Positions 1-8,359 of a DNA stretch of 64,000 nt are shown here, piece after piece (position 1 is the stretch's first letter; each line of letters starts with the position of its first letter). Location: positions 176,565 to 240,564 of the forward strand of contig NZ_JAHUWH010000008.1 in NCBI RefSeq assembly GCF_019219095.1, given 5' to 3'. The translations under genes and the position numbers were made by a program. The notes under the pieces are model-generated. The model saw only the letters and a program-made list of their open reading frames with translations. It made no database searches and was not told the origin of the DNA. The stretch is from Acidovorax sp. sic0104 (lineage in GTDB: Bacteria > Pseudomonadota > Gammaproteobacteria > Burkholderiales > Burkholderiaceae_C).

Positions 1-2
1 CG

Positions 3-1127
3 CGCATCTTCGAAGGCCTGCTCACCAGCGTGATGATCCGCATGGAGGACGCCGGCGCCATCAAGCGCAAGATGTTCAAGGCCTGCATGGCCGTGGCCCA
101 GCGCGTGGGCCCCGCGCTCATGGACGGCCAGAGCGTGGGCCTGCTTGACCGCATGAAGTACGCGCTGGGCAACGTGCTGGTATACGGCCCGCTGCGCAAC
201 AACCTGGGGTTCAGCCGCGTGCGGGTGGCCTACACGGCGGGCGAGGCCATCGGGCCCGACCTGTTCACCTTCTACCGCTCCATCGGCATCAACCTGAAGC
301 AGCTGTACGGCTCCACCGAGACCGCCGTGTTCGTCTGCCTGCAGCCCGACAACCAGGCGCGTGCCGACACCGTGGGCGTGCCGATCCGCGGCGTGGAGAT
401 CAAGGTGGCCGACAACGGAGAGATCCTGGTCAAGTCCGCCGGCCTGCTCAAGGAGTACTACAAGAACCCCAAGGCCACGTCCGAGGTGCTGACCGACGAC
501 GGCTGGTACCACACCAGCGATGCGGGCTTCCTCGATGCGCAAGGGCACCTCAAGATCATCGACCGCGTGAAGGACGTGGGCCGCATCAAGGGCGGCGCCA
601 ACGACGGCGCCATGTTCGCGCCCAAGTACGTGGAGAACAAGCTCAAGTTCTTCCCGCACATCAAGGAAGTGGTCGCCCTGGGCGACGGCCGCGAGAAGGT
701 GTGCGTGATGGTCAACATCGACTTCGACGCCGTCGGCAACTGGGCCGAGCGCCGCAACCTGCCTTACGCGGGCTACACCGACCTGGCGCAAAAGCCCGAG
801 GTGTACGGCCTGATCCGGGAGTGCGTGGAAAAGGTCAACGCGGACCTGGCCACCGACGCGCTGCTCGCCGGCAGCCAGGTCAGCCGCTTCCTGGTGCTGC
901 ACAAGGAGCTGGACGCCGACGACGGCGAACTCACGCGCACCAACAAGGTCCGCCGTGGCTTCATAGCCGAGAAGTATGGCGTGCTGGTCGACGCGCTGTA
1001 TGCCGGCCGCACCGAGCAGTTCATCGAAACCCAGGTCAAGTTCGAGGACGGCCGCACGGGCAGCGTGAGCGCCACGCTCAAGCTGTCCGATGCCAAAACG
1101 TTCACCCCCGTGAAGACCGCCGCATGA
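3..1127 (+). CDS. long-chain-type acyl-CoA ligase (AMP-forming), 5' end cut by the window
   Basis: C-terminal part of an ANL-superfamily ligase that activates a carboxylic acid to its CoA ester. The open frame continues to the left edge, so the N-terminus and the main P-loop lie outside. The adenylate-binding signature LYGSTETAVF and the hinge region WYHTSDAGFL...IIDRVKDVGRIKGG are visible, followed by the C-terminal lid domain. The longer C-terminal region resembles eukaryote-like long-chain ligases (FAA1 type). Its stop overlaps a possible ATG of the livG gene (ATGA), so it looks translationally coupled to the ABC transporter. The true substrate (fatty or aromatic acid) cannot be read from sequence. 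Family call is firm, substrate uncertain. Confidence 0.85.
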   Translation, partial: RIFEGLLTSVMIRMEDAGAIKRKMFKACMAVAQRVGPALMDGQSVGLLDRMKYALGNVLVYGPLRNNLGFSRVRVAYTAGEAIGPDLFTFYRSIGINLKQLYGSTETAVFVCLQPDNQARADTVGVPIRGVEIKVADNGEILVKSAGLLKEYYKNPKATSEVLTDDGWYHTSDAGFLDAQGHLKIIDRVKDVGRIKGGANDGAMFAPKYVENKLKFFPHIKEVVALGDGREKVCVMVNIDFDAVGNWAERRNLPYAGYTDLAQKPEVYGLIRECVEKVNADLATDALLAGSQVSRFLVLHKELDADDGELTRTNKVRRGFIAEKYGVLVDALYAGRTEQFIETQVKFEDGRTGSVSATLKLSDAKTFTPVKTAA

Positions 1128-1162
1128 AGCCCGCCCTCTACCCGCCCGAGAAGGCACACGCC

Positions 1163-1948
1163 ATGACCACAAAGAAGATCGGCGACGTCATCCTGGACGT
1201 CAAGAACATCAGCCTGCGGTTCGGCGGGGTGAAGGCGCTGACCGACATCTCGTTCAACGTGCGCGAGCACGAGATCCGCGCCATCATCGGCCCCAACGGC
1301 GCGGGCAAGAGCTCCATGCTCAACTGCATCAACGGCGTGTACACGCCGTCCGAGGGCTCCATCACCTTCCGGGGCAAGACCTTTGCACACATGAACTCGC
1401 GCCAGGTGGCCGAGATGGGCGTGGCGCGCACCTTCCAGAACCTGGCGCTGTTCAAGGGCATGAGCGTGATCGACAACATCATGACGGGCCGCAACCTCAA
1501 GATCAAAAGCAACCTGCTGATGCAGGCGCTGCGGTGGGGCCCCGCCGAGCGCGAGGAGATCGCCCACCGCGAGAAAGTCGAGCACATCATCGACTTCCTT
1601 GAGATCCAGGCGTTTCGCAAGACCCCCGTGGGCCAGCTGCCCTACGGCCTGCAAAAGCGCGTGGACCTGGGCCGGGCCCTGGCCATGGAGCCGCAGGTGC
1701 TGCTGCTGGACGAGCCCATGGCCGGCATGAACGTGGAGGAAAAGCAGGACATGTGCCGCTTCATCCTGGACGTGAACGACGAGTTCGGCACCACCATCGT
1801 GCTCATCGAGCACGACATGGGCGTGGTGATGGACATCAGTGACCGCGTGGTGGTGCTCGACTACGGCAAGAAGATCGGCGACGGCACGCCGGATGAAGTG
1901 CGCAACAACGAAGATGTGATCAGCGCCTATCTGGGCACGAGCCACTAA
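1163..1948 (+). CDS. livG: branched-chain amino acid-type ABC transporter, ATP-binding subunit LivG
   Basis: ATPase subunit of a HAAT-type importer, about 261 aa from this start. Walker A is GPNGAGKSS, the LivG-type signature segment is QLPYGLQKRVDLGRAL, Walker B is VLLLDEP and the H-loop region is VLIEHDMGVV. The chosen ATG has a GAGAAGG ribosome-binding site about 8 nt upstream. An in-frame ATG at 1124, overlapping the stop of the preceding ligase, would add 13 residues. The signature reads LPYGLQKR instead of LSGGQ, as is common in LivG proteins. It is followed after 16 nt by livH. The substrate could be an amino acid or, judging from the flanking CoA ligases, an aromatic or fatty acid; that is inference. 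Confidence 0.93.
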   Translation: MTTKKIGDVILDVKNISLRFGGVKALTDISFNVREHEIRAIIGPNGAGKSSMLNCINGVYTPSEGSITFRGKTFAHMNSRQVAEMGVARTFQNLALFKGMSVIDNIMTGRNLKIKSNLLMQALRWGPAEREEIAHREKVEHIIDFLEIQAFRKTPVGQLPYGLQKRVDLGRALAMEPQVLLLDEPMAGMNVEEKQDMCRFILDVNDEFGTTIVLIEHDMGVVMDISDRVVVLDYGKKIGDGTPDEVRNNEDVISAYLGTSH

Positions 1949-1964
1949 GGGGCGGGAGAAAAAA

Positions 1965-2894
1965 ATGGCTTTCTTTCTCGAAACACTGATCGGCGGCCTC
2001 ATGGCCGGCATGCTGTATTCGCTGGTGGCACTGGGCTTTGTGCTGATCTACAAGGCCTCGGGCGTTTTCAACTTCGCGCAGGGCGCGATGGTGCTGTTCG
2101 CGGCACTGGCCATGGCGCGCTTTGCCGAATGGATTCCCAAGTGGACGGGCATCACGAGCCCCATCGTCGCCAACCTGGCGGCCTTCATCATCGCGGGCGC
2201 CATCATGTTCGTGGTGGCCTGGGTGATCGAGAAGCTGGTGCTGCGCCACCTGGTGAACCAGGAAGGCGCCACACTGCTCATGGCCACGCTCGGGATCACC
2301 TACTTCCTTGAAGGCCTGGGTCAGACGATGTTCGGCAGCGACATCTACAAGATCGACGTGGGCATGCCCAAGGACCCGATCTTCATGCTGGAGAGCATGT
2401 TCCAGGGCGGCATCCTGGTGAACAAGGAAGACGTGATCGCGGCAGCCATCGCGGCCGGACTGGTGGCCCTGCTGTCGGTGTTCTTCCAGAAGACCTCCAC
2501 CGGCCGCGCCCTGCGCGCCGTGGCCGACGACCACCAGGCCGCCCAGTCCATCGGCATTCCGCTCAACCGCATCTGGGTGATCGTGTGGTGCGTGGCCGGC
2601 GTCGTGGCCCTGGTGGCCGGGATGATCTGGGGCAGCAAGCTCGGCGTGCAGTTCTCGCTGACCACCGTGGCGCTGCGCGCGCTGCCGGTGGTGATCCTGG
2701 GCGGCCTCACGTCCGTGCCCGGCGCCATCATCGGCGGGCTGATCATTGGCGTGGGCGAGAAGCTCTCGGAGGTCTACCTGGGCCCGTTCGTGGGCGGGGG
2801 CATCGAGATCTGGTTTGCGTATGTGCTGGCCTTGGTGTTCCTTCTCTTCAGGCCTCAGGGGCTCTTTGGCGAGAAGATCATTGATCGCGTCTGA
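1965..2894 (+). CDS. livH: branched-chain amino acid-type ABC permease LivH
   Basis: Integral membrane permease of 309 aa with about eight hydrophobic segments. The N-terminus MAFFLETLIGGLMAGMLYSL and the following GFVLIYKASGVFNFAQGAM are typical of LivH. The segment near residues 228-260 with LPVVILGGLTSVPGAIIGG is the conserved coupling-helix region contacting the ATPases. The ribosome-binding site is GGGAGA before the ATG. The gene sits between livG and livM and forms the transmembrane heterodimer with LivM. Confidence 0.93.
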   Translation: MAFFLETLIGGLMAGMLYSLVALGFVLIYKASGVFNFAQGAMVLFAALAMARFAEWIPKWTGITSPIVANLAAFIIAGAIMFVVAWVIEKLVLRHLVNQEGATLLMATLGITYFLEGLGQTMFGSDIYKIDVGMPKDPIFMLESMFQGGILVNKEDVIAAAIAAGLVALLSVFFQKTSTGRALRAVADDHQAAQSIGIPLNRIWVIVWCVAGVVALVAGMIWGSKLGVQFSLTTVALRALPVVILGGLTSVPGAIIGGLIIGVGEKLSEVYLGPFVGGGIEIWFAYVLALVFLLFRPQGLFGEKIIDRV

Positions 2895-2931
2895 ACGGCT
2901 CTGACAACAACGACAAGCACAGGAGACCACC

Positions 2932-4008
2932 ATGCTTTACCGCGAAAACGGCCAGTTCAAGACCAGCTACCGCGCCGACCAGCAGATCTTCCCCATCGCA
3001 CAGGACCGGCTGGCCATCCTGCTCATCCTGGCCGTGGCCTTCCTGGTGGTGCCTGCATTCGCCAGCGACTACATCTTCCGCGCCATCCTGATCCCCTTCG
3101 TCATCATGGCGCTGGCGGCCCTGGGGGTGAACATCCTCGTGGGCTACTGCGGACAGATCTCGCTGGGCTCGGGTGCGTTCATGGCGGTGGGCGCCTACGG
3201 GGCCTACAACTTCTTCGTGCGCTTTCCGGGCATGCCGCTGGTTCCGGCCATCATCCTGGGCGGCCTGTGCGCCACGTTCTTCGGCATCCTGTTCGGCCTG
3301 CCCAGCCTGCGCGTGAAAGGTTTGTACCTGGCCGTGGCCACGCTGGCCGCGCAGTTCTTCTCGGACTGGATGTTCCTGCGCATCAAGTGGTTCACCAACA
3401 ACTCCGACTCGGGCTCGGTGTCGGTGAGCAATCTGCAGGTGCTGGGCATGCCCATCGAGAGCGCCGCCAGCAAGTACATCTTCTGCCTGGCCCTGCTGGT
3501 CGTGGTGGCCCTGCTGGCCAAGAACCTCGTGCGCGGCGCCATCGGCCGCGAATGGATGGCCATCCGCGACATGGACGTGGCCGCAGCCGTGATCGGCATC
3601 CGCCCCATGTACGCCAAGCTCAGCGCCTTCGCGGTCAGCTCCTTCATCATCGGCATGGCCGGCGCGCTGTGGGCCTTCGTGCACCTGGGCGCATGGGAGC
3701 CCGCGGCCTTCTCGGTGGAGGTGTCGTTCCGCCTGCTGTTCATGGTGATCATCGGCGGCCTGGGCTCCATCATGGGCGCGTTCTTCGGCGCGGCCTTCAT
3801 CGTGGTGCTGCCCATCGTGCTCAACCAGTTCCTGCCGGCCTTGCTGGGCCTGTTCGGCATCGAGATCTCCACCGCCGGCATCTCGCACGCCGAGCTGATG
3901 ATCTTCGGCGCGCTGATCGTGTGGTTCCTGATCGTAGAGCCGCACGGCCTGGCCAAGCTGTGGTCCACCGCAAAGCAAAAGCTTCGCCTGTGGCCCTTCC
4001 CGCATTGA
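2932..4008 (+). CDS. livM: branched-chain amino acid-type ABC permease LivM
   Basis: Second membrane permease of the importer, 358 aa, with a cytoplasmic N-terminal extension of about 25 residues before the first hydrophobic helix. LivM hallmarks include NILVGYCGQISLGSGAFMAV (residues about 65-84) and VMIIGGLGSIMGAFFGAAF (about 268). The start has a clear AGGAGA site. The gene is followed immediately by a structured intergenic repeat (family S copy A) before the binding-protein gene livK. Confidence 0.93.
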   Translation: MLYRENGQFKTSYRADQQIFPIAQDRLAILLILAVAFLVVPAFASDYIFRAILIPFVIMALAALGVNILVGYCGQISLGSGAFMAVGAYGAYNFFVRFPGMPLVPAIILGGLCATFFGILFGLPSLRVKGLYLAVATLAAQFFSDWMFLRIKWFTNNSDSGSVSVSNLQVLGMPIESAASKYIFCLALLVVVALLAKNLVRGAIGREWMAIRDMDVAAAVIGIRPMYAKLSAFAVSSFIIGMAGALWAFVHLGAWEPAAFSVEVSFRLLFMVIIGGLGSIMGAFFGAAFIVVLPIVLNQFLPALLGLFGIEISTAGISHAELMIFGALIVWFLIVEPHGLAKLWSTAKQKLRLWPFPH

Positions 4009-4110
4009 TTGATATGCACCCCCTGAGTCGCTTCGCGCCTTCCCCCTCTCCTTCGGGAGGGGGACGCCACCGGTGGCCTGGCAAAGCCAGTTCCACGGTG
4101 GCGCTGGCCT
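4009..4110 (+). repeat. family S structured intergenic repeat, copy A
   Basis: The repeat begins directly after the livM stop. It contains the stem CCCCCTCTCC-TTC-GGGAGGGGG, then an extended hairpin. The outer arms are GCCACC (4066-4071) and GGTGGC (4097-4102). A GTGG/CCAC segment follows inside them. The inner arms CTGGC (4078-4082) and GCCAG (4086-4090) close an AAA loop. A further CTGGC/GCCAG pairing is possible just downstream. The same architecture recurs after the stop codons at 5524, 6646, 31286 and 32343. The function is unknown. Confidence 0.85.
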
Positions 4111-4195
4111 CGTGCATGCCAGTGCAAAGCTCGCAGCCCTTGAATCCGTCAGTTTCTTCCCCGTGCTTCAACACATTCATTCAAAGGAGACATCC

Positions 4196-5524
4196 ATGAA
4201 GCTTTCGAAACTCGTGATCGCCGCTGCGGTGGTTGCCGCTGGCGCCTCGTCCGTCGCGACGAGTGCCTTCGCGCAAGCCAAGGAGCAGTTCTTCCCGCTG
4301 CTGTCCTACCGCACCGGCCCCTACGCGCCCAACGGCGTGCCTTGGGCGAACGGCAAGCAGGACTACATCAAGATGATCAACGCCCGCGACGGCGGCATCA
4401 ACGGCGTGAAGCTCACCTTTGAAGAGTGCGAGACGGGCTACGCCACGGACCGCGGCGTGGAGTGCTACGAACGCCTGAAAGGCAAGCCCGGCGTGTCGCT
4501 GTTCGACCCACAGGCCACCGGCATCACCTTTGCGCTCACCGAGAAGGCGCCCGTGGACAAGATTCCGCTGATGACACTGGGCTATGGTTTGTCGGTGGCG
4601 CAGGACGGCCAGGCGTTCAAGTGGAACTTCCCCTTCATGGGCAGCTACTGGACCGGCGCCGACATCCTGATCCAGCACATCGGCAAGACGGCGGGAGGTC
4701 TGGACAAGCTCAAGGGCAAGAAGATCGCCCTGGTCTACCACGACAGCCCCTTCGGCAAGGAACCTATCCCGCTTTTGCAGGAGCGCGCCAAGATGCACGG
4801 CTTCGAGCTGCAGATGCTGCCCGTGACCGCGCCCGGCGTGGAGCAGAAAGCCACCTGGCTGCAGGTGCGCCAGAGCCGCCCCGACTACGTGCTGCTGTGG
4901 GGCTGGGGCGTGATGAACTCCACCGCGCTGAAGGAAGCGCAGGCCACCGGCTTCCCGCGCGACAAGCTGTATGGCGTGTGGTGGGCCGGCGCCGAGCCGG
5001 ACGTGCGCGATGTGGGCGAAGGCGCCAAGGGCTATCACGCCCTGGCGCTCAACGGCTACGGCACGCAAAGCAAGGTCATCCAGGACATCATGAAGCACGT
5101 GCACGACAAGGGCCAGGGCACGGGTCCCAAGGACGAAGTGGGTTCAGTGCTGTACACGCGCGGCGTGATCATCCAGATGCTGGCCGTCGAGTCGGTGCGC
5201 CGCGCGCAGGAGCGCTTCGGCAAGGGCAAGGTCATGACCGGCGAGCAGGTGCGCTGGGGCATGGAGAACCTGGCGCTGGACCAGAAGAAGCTCGACGCCA
5301 TGGGCTTTGGCGGCGTGATGCGCCCCCTGTCCACCAGCTGCGCCGACCACATGGGCTCCACCTGGGCGCGCGTGCACACCTGGGACGGCAAGAAGTGGGA
5401 CTTCTCGTCCGACTGGTACCAGGCCGATGAGCAGATCTTGAAGCCCATGGTGAAGGCCGGTGCGGAGAAGTACCTGGCGGACAAGAAGATGACGCGGCGA
5501 GATGCTGCGGACTGCCAGTCTTGA
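4196..5524 (+). CDS. livK: periplasmic substrate-binding protein of the Liv-type ABC importer
   Basis: Exported solute-binding protein, 442 aa. It has a Sec signal peptide (MKLSKLVIAAAVVAAGASS...AFAQ, cleavage predicted near residue 27) and a type I periplasmic-binding fold that begins EQFFPLLSYRTGPYAPNG. The start has a strong AAAGGAGA site. At 442 aa it is longer than classical LivK (about 370) and matches the ABC-type aromatic or urea-amide subgroup common in betaproteobacteria. Structured repeats flank it on both sides, which would allow separate mRNA stability for the abundant binding protein. The ligand is unknown. Confidence 0.9.
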   Translation: MKLSKLVIAAAVVAAGASSVATSAFAQAKEQFFPLLSYRTGPYAPNGVPWANGKQDYIKMINARDGGINGVKLTFEECETGYATDRGVECYERLKGKPGVSLFDPQATGITFALTEKAPVDKIPLMTLGYGLSVAQDGQAFKWNFPFMGSYWTGADILIQHIGKTAGGLDKLKGKKIALVYHDSPFGKEPIPLLQERAKMHGFELQMLPVTAPGVEQKATWLQVRQSRPDYVLLWGWGVMNSTALKEAQATGFPRDKLYGVWWAGAEPDVRDVGEGAKGYHALALNGYGTQSKVIQDIMKHVHDKGQGTGPKDEVGSVLYTRGVIIQMLAVESVRRAQERFGKGKVMTGEQVRWGMENLALDQKKLDAMGFGGVMRPLSTSCADHMGSTWARVHTWDGKKWDFSSDWYQADEQILKPMVKAGAEKYLADKKMTRRDAADCQS

Positions 5525-5715
5525 TTCGGTACATCCCCCTGAGATGGCGCGGGGGGCAGCCGCCTGAGGCGGCCGCTCTTCGGTGCCGTCCAGGCCTGCG
5601 CAGGCAGGCCTGGAGCCGCGGCCCTCAGCCCCCTTCTCTCGAATCGCTGCGCGATTCGGGAAGGGGGACGACACCGGTGGCCTGGCAAAGCCAGTTCCAC
5701 GGTGTCACTGGCGAT
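5525..5715 (+). repeat. family S structured repeat, copy B (long form)
   Basis: Follows the livK stop and carries an extra module of about 100 nt not seen in copies A, C, D and E. That module has the hairpins CCAGGCCTGC...GGCAGGCCTGG and GAATCGC-TGC-GCGATTC. The terminal extended hairpin has outer arms GACACC/GGTGTC and inner arms CTGGC/GCCAG. The outer arms therefore differ from copy A but still pair. A related long module lies in inverted orientation at about 27431-27568. Confidence 0.82.
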
Positions 5716-5748
5716 GGCGCAGCGACTGTTTCAAGGACCGGTGACGTA

Positions 5749-5771
5749 GCGGCTGCTTTTGTGGCAGCCGC
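5749..5771 (+). other. hairpin between livK and livF
   Basis: Perfect 8-bp stem GCGGCTGC/GCAGCCGC with a 7-nt T-rich loop, about 60 nt upstream of livF. It is not followed by a T tract, so it is more likely an mRNA-stabilising or processing structure than a terminator. Confidence 0.5.
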
Positions 5772-5833
5772 CAACCCAAAGCGTTGAGTCGTACGCAGCT
5801 CTTTGGATTGGCACAGCGAAGGAAGAGAAGACC

Positions 5834-6646
5834 ATGGACACCAACAGCAATATCGTTCTCAACGTCAACGGCATCGAGGTCATCTACAACCACGTGATCC
5901 TGGTGCTCAAGGGCGTCTCCTTGCAGGTGCCGCAGGGCTCCATCGTGGCCATCCTGGGGGGCAATGGGGCGGGCAAGACGACCACGCTGCGCGCCATCTC
6001 GAACTTGCTCAAGGGCGAGCGTGGCGAGGTCACCAAGGGCAGCATCGAGCTGCGCGGCGAGCGCATCGAGAACCTGTCGCCCGCCGACCTGGTGCAGCGC
6101 GGCGTGGTGCAGGTGATGGAGGGGCGGCACTGCTTTGCCCACCTGACGATCGAAGAGAACCTGATGACGGGCAGCTACACCCGCACCAGCAAGGCCGAGA
6201 TCGCGGCCAACCTGGAGAAGGTCTATAACTACTTTCCGCGCCTGAAGACGCGCCGCACCTCGCAGGCGGCCTACACCTCGGGCGGCGAGCAGCAGATGTG
6301 CGCCATCGGCCGCGCGCTGATGGCCAACCCCAGCATGGTGCTGCTCGACGAGCCGTCCATGGGCCTGGCTCCCCAGATCGTGGAAGAGGTGTTCAACATC
6401 GTGAAGGACCTGAACACCAAGGAGAAGGTCACATTCCTGCTGGCCGAGCAGAACACCAACATGGCCCTCAAGTATTCGGACTACGGCTACATCATGGAAA
6501 GCGGCCGCGTGGTGATGGACGGCGCCGCGAGCGACCTGGCCAACAACGAGGACGTCAAGGAGTTCTACCTGGGCGTGGGCGGAGGGGAGCGCAAGAGCTT
6601 CAAGGATGTCAAGAGCTACAAGCGGCGCAAGCGCTGGCTGGCCTGA
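5834..6646 (+). CDS. livF: branched-chain amino acid-type ABC transporter, ATP-binding subunit LivF
   Basis: Second ATPase of the importer, 270 aa. Walker A is GGNGAGKTT, the signature region is YTSGGEQQMCAIGRALM, Walker B is MVLLDEPSMGLAP and the switch region is FLLAEQNTNMAL. The ATG follows a GGAAGAGAAG site. It has a basic C-terminal tail (FKDVKSYKRRKRWLA), as in other betaproteobacterial LivF proteins. It completes the five-component transporter, whose order G-H-M-K-F differs from E. coli livKHMGF. Confidence 0.93.
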   Translation: MDTNSNIVLNVNGIEVIYNHVILVLKGVSLQVPQGSIVAILGGNGAGKTTTLRAISNLLKGERGEVTKGSIELRGERIENLSPADLVQRGVVQVMEGRHCFAHLTIEENLMTGSYTRTSKAEIAANLEKVYNYFPRLKTRRTSQAAYTSGGEQQMCAIGRALMANPSMVLLDEPSMGLAPQIVEEVFNIVKDLNTKEKVTFLLAEQNTNMALKYSDYGYIMESGRVVMDGAASDLANNEDVKEFYLGVGGGERKSFKDVKSYKRRKRWLA

Positions 6647-6731
6647 CATGCCCCCTGAGGCGCTGCGCGCCGTCCCCCTCAGGGGACGCACCCGGTGGCC
6701 CGGCGAAGCCGGTTCCACGGGTGCGCTGGGA
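6647..6731 (+). repeat. family S structured repeat, copy C
   Basis: Starts right after the livF stop. The left stem CCCCTGAG/CTCAGGGG encloses GCGC-TGC-GCGC. The terminal hairpin has outer arms GCACCC/GGGTGC and inner arms CCGGC/GCCGG around a GAA loop. Both arm pairs differ from copy A by compensatory changes. Confidence 0.85.
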
Positions 6732-6780
6732 TGAGGCAGTGGCGGCTTTTTTTAGCGGCGTGACCTATTCACCTTTTGTT

Positions 6781-6840
6781 TACTCCTGATTTCATAGCTG
6801 CTGGCGCTTGATGGGTGTGCGGTAGCGGCTTATTTCATTC
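6781..6840 (+). repeat. family P short repeat, copy P1 (intergenic)
   Basis: About 60 bp containing ATAGCTGCTGGCGCTTG, then AGCGGC and a T-rich end, just upstream of the PaaK-like gene. It aligns over its full length with seven other copies in the window, which share ATAGC, GCGC and AAGCG blocks at constant spacing. Confidence 0.7.
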
Positions 6841-6864
6841 AAAACACTGCAGAGGAATCCCGGC

Positions 6865-8112
6865 ATGACGACGTTTTTTGACGCCCAGGAAACCCGGAGC
6901 ACGGCCGAGCGCGAGGCGGCGCTGCTGGTGGCGTTGCCGCGGCAGGTGGGGCATGCGCAGCAGAACAGTGCGGCATTCGCGGGCATTCTGGCCGGCGTGG
7001 ATGCGGCGGGGGTGACCAGCCGTGCGGCGCTGGCACGGTTGCCGGTCACGCGCAAGTACGAGCTGCTGGAGCGCCAGCAGGCGCAGCGCGCGAGCAATGT
7101 GTTCGGCGGGTTTTCGGCGCTGGGCTTTGGGGCGGGCATGCCGCGCGTGTTCGCAAGCCCCGGCACCATCTATGAGCCCGAGGGCACGCGGCCCGACTAC
7201 TGGCGCATGGCGCGGGCGATCTATGCGGCGGGGTTTCGGCGGGGCGAGCTGATCCACAACAGCTTCAGCTACCACTTCGTGCCAGCGGGTTCGATGATGG
7301 AGACCGGCGCCCATGCCCTGGGCTGCACCGTGTTTGCGGGCGGCACGGGCCAGACCGAGCAGCAGGTGCAGGCCATGGCCGAGCTGCGGCCTGCGGGGTA
7401 CATCGGCACACCGAGCTTTCTCAAGATCATCGTGGAGAAGGCCGCCGAGCTGGGCGTGCCCCTGCCCACCGTGACCAAGGCGCTGGTGTCCGGCGAGGCG
7501 TTCCCGCCCTCGCTGCGCGACTGGTTCGCCGAGCGCGGCATCGCGGGCTACCAGTGCTACGCCACGGCGGACCTCGGGCTCATCGCCTACGAGACTGCCG
7601 CGCGCGAAGGCCTGGTGCTGGACGAAGGCGTGATCGTCGAGATCGTGCGGCCCGGCACCGGCGACCCGGTGCCCGAGGGCGAGGTGGGCGAGCTGGTGGT
7701 CACCACGCTCAACCCCGACTATCCGCTGGTGCGCTTTGGCACCGGCGACCTCTCGGCCGTGCTGCCGGGCACCTGCCCCACCGGCCGCACCAACACCCGC
7801 ATCAAGGGCTGGATGGGACGCGCCGACCAGACGACCAAGGTGCGCGGCATGTTCGTGCACCCGGGCCAGGTGGCCACCATCGCGCGGCGCTTTCCGCAGG
7901 TGGTGCGCGCGCGCCTGGTGGTCAGCGGCGAGATGGCCAACGACCAGATGGTTCTGCAGGTGGAAACCGTGGAGACGGCCGAAGGCCTGGCGCGCCAGCT
8001 CTCTGACGCCATCCGCGAAGTGACCAAGCTGCGCGGCGACGTGCAGATGGTGGCGCCCGGCACCTTGCCCAACGACGGCAAGGTGATCGAGGACGCCAGG
8101 AGCTACAGGTAG
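6865..8112 (+). CDS. PaaK-like AMP-binding protein (phenylacetate-CoA ligase family), divergent
   Basis: Protein of 415 aa related to the phenylacetate-CoA ligase (PaaK) family. Recognisable features are YATADLGLIAYET (the YG-E adenine-binding segment), LVRFGTGDLS (hinge aspartate region), GRADQTTKVRGMFVHPGQV and a C-terminal lid with LPNDGKVIED. Where PaaK has the Ser/Thr/Gly-rich phosphate-binding loop, this protein reads ASPGTIYEPEG, so the canonical loop is absent. It may be a specialised ligase or a non-adenylating relative. It follows the Liv transporter in the same direction, 218 nt after livF. Confidence 0.75.
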   Translation: MTTFFDAQETRSTAEREAALLVALPRQVGHAQQNSAAFAGILAGVDAAGVTSRAALARLPVTRKYELLERQQAQRASNVFGGFSALGFGAGMPRVFASPGTIYEPEGTRPDYWRMARAIYAAGFRRGELIHNSFSYHFVPAGSMMETGAHALGCTVFAGGTGQTEQQVQAMAELRPAGYIGTPSFLKIIVEKAAELGVPLPTVTKALVSGEAFPPSLRDWFAERGIAGYQCYATADLGLIAYETAAREGLVLDEGVIVEIVRPGTGDPVPEGEVGELVVTTLNPDYPLVRFGTGDLSAVLPGTCPTGRTNTRIKGWMGRADQTTKVRGMFVHPGQVATIARRFPQVVRARLVVSGEMANDQMVLQVETVETAEGLARQLSDAIREVTKLRGDVQMVAPGTLPNDGKVIEDARSYR

Positions 8113-8207
8113 GGTGCAGCAGCGCCCGCAGCCCGTGCCGACACATTTGCGCCAGCGCAAGACATGTCCATCCGGCACGTCCGGGAACTGCAGTATTTAC
8201 CCTAGGT

Positions 8208-8272
8208 GATGCTCCTGTTTCAATAGCATTTCGCGCTTGATGCACAGGCGCCGCAGGCCTTTTTCGCTTGAA
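8208..8272 (+). repeat. family P short repeat, copy P2 (intergenic)
   Basis: About 65 bp beginning GATGCTCCTGTTTCAATAGC, then CGCGCTTG, GGCGCC and TTTTTCGCTTGAA. It is in the same orientation as P1 and lies in the gap between the PaaK-like gene and the first Bug-type gene. Confidence 0.7.
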
Positions 8273-8359
8273 GACCATGTGGGGGGTGTGCTACGTAATA
8301 TCCGCAATACCTCGGCAGACCCCCCTCGCTATCATGGCCCGTCATTTACAGGAGAGACC

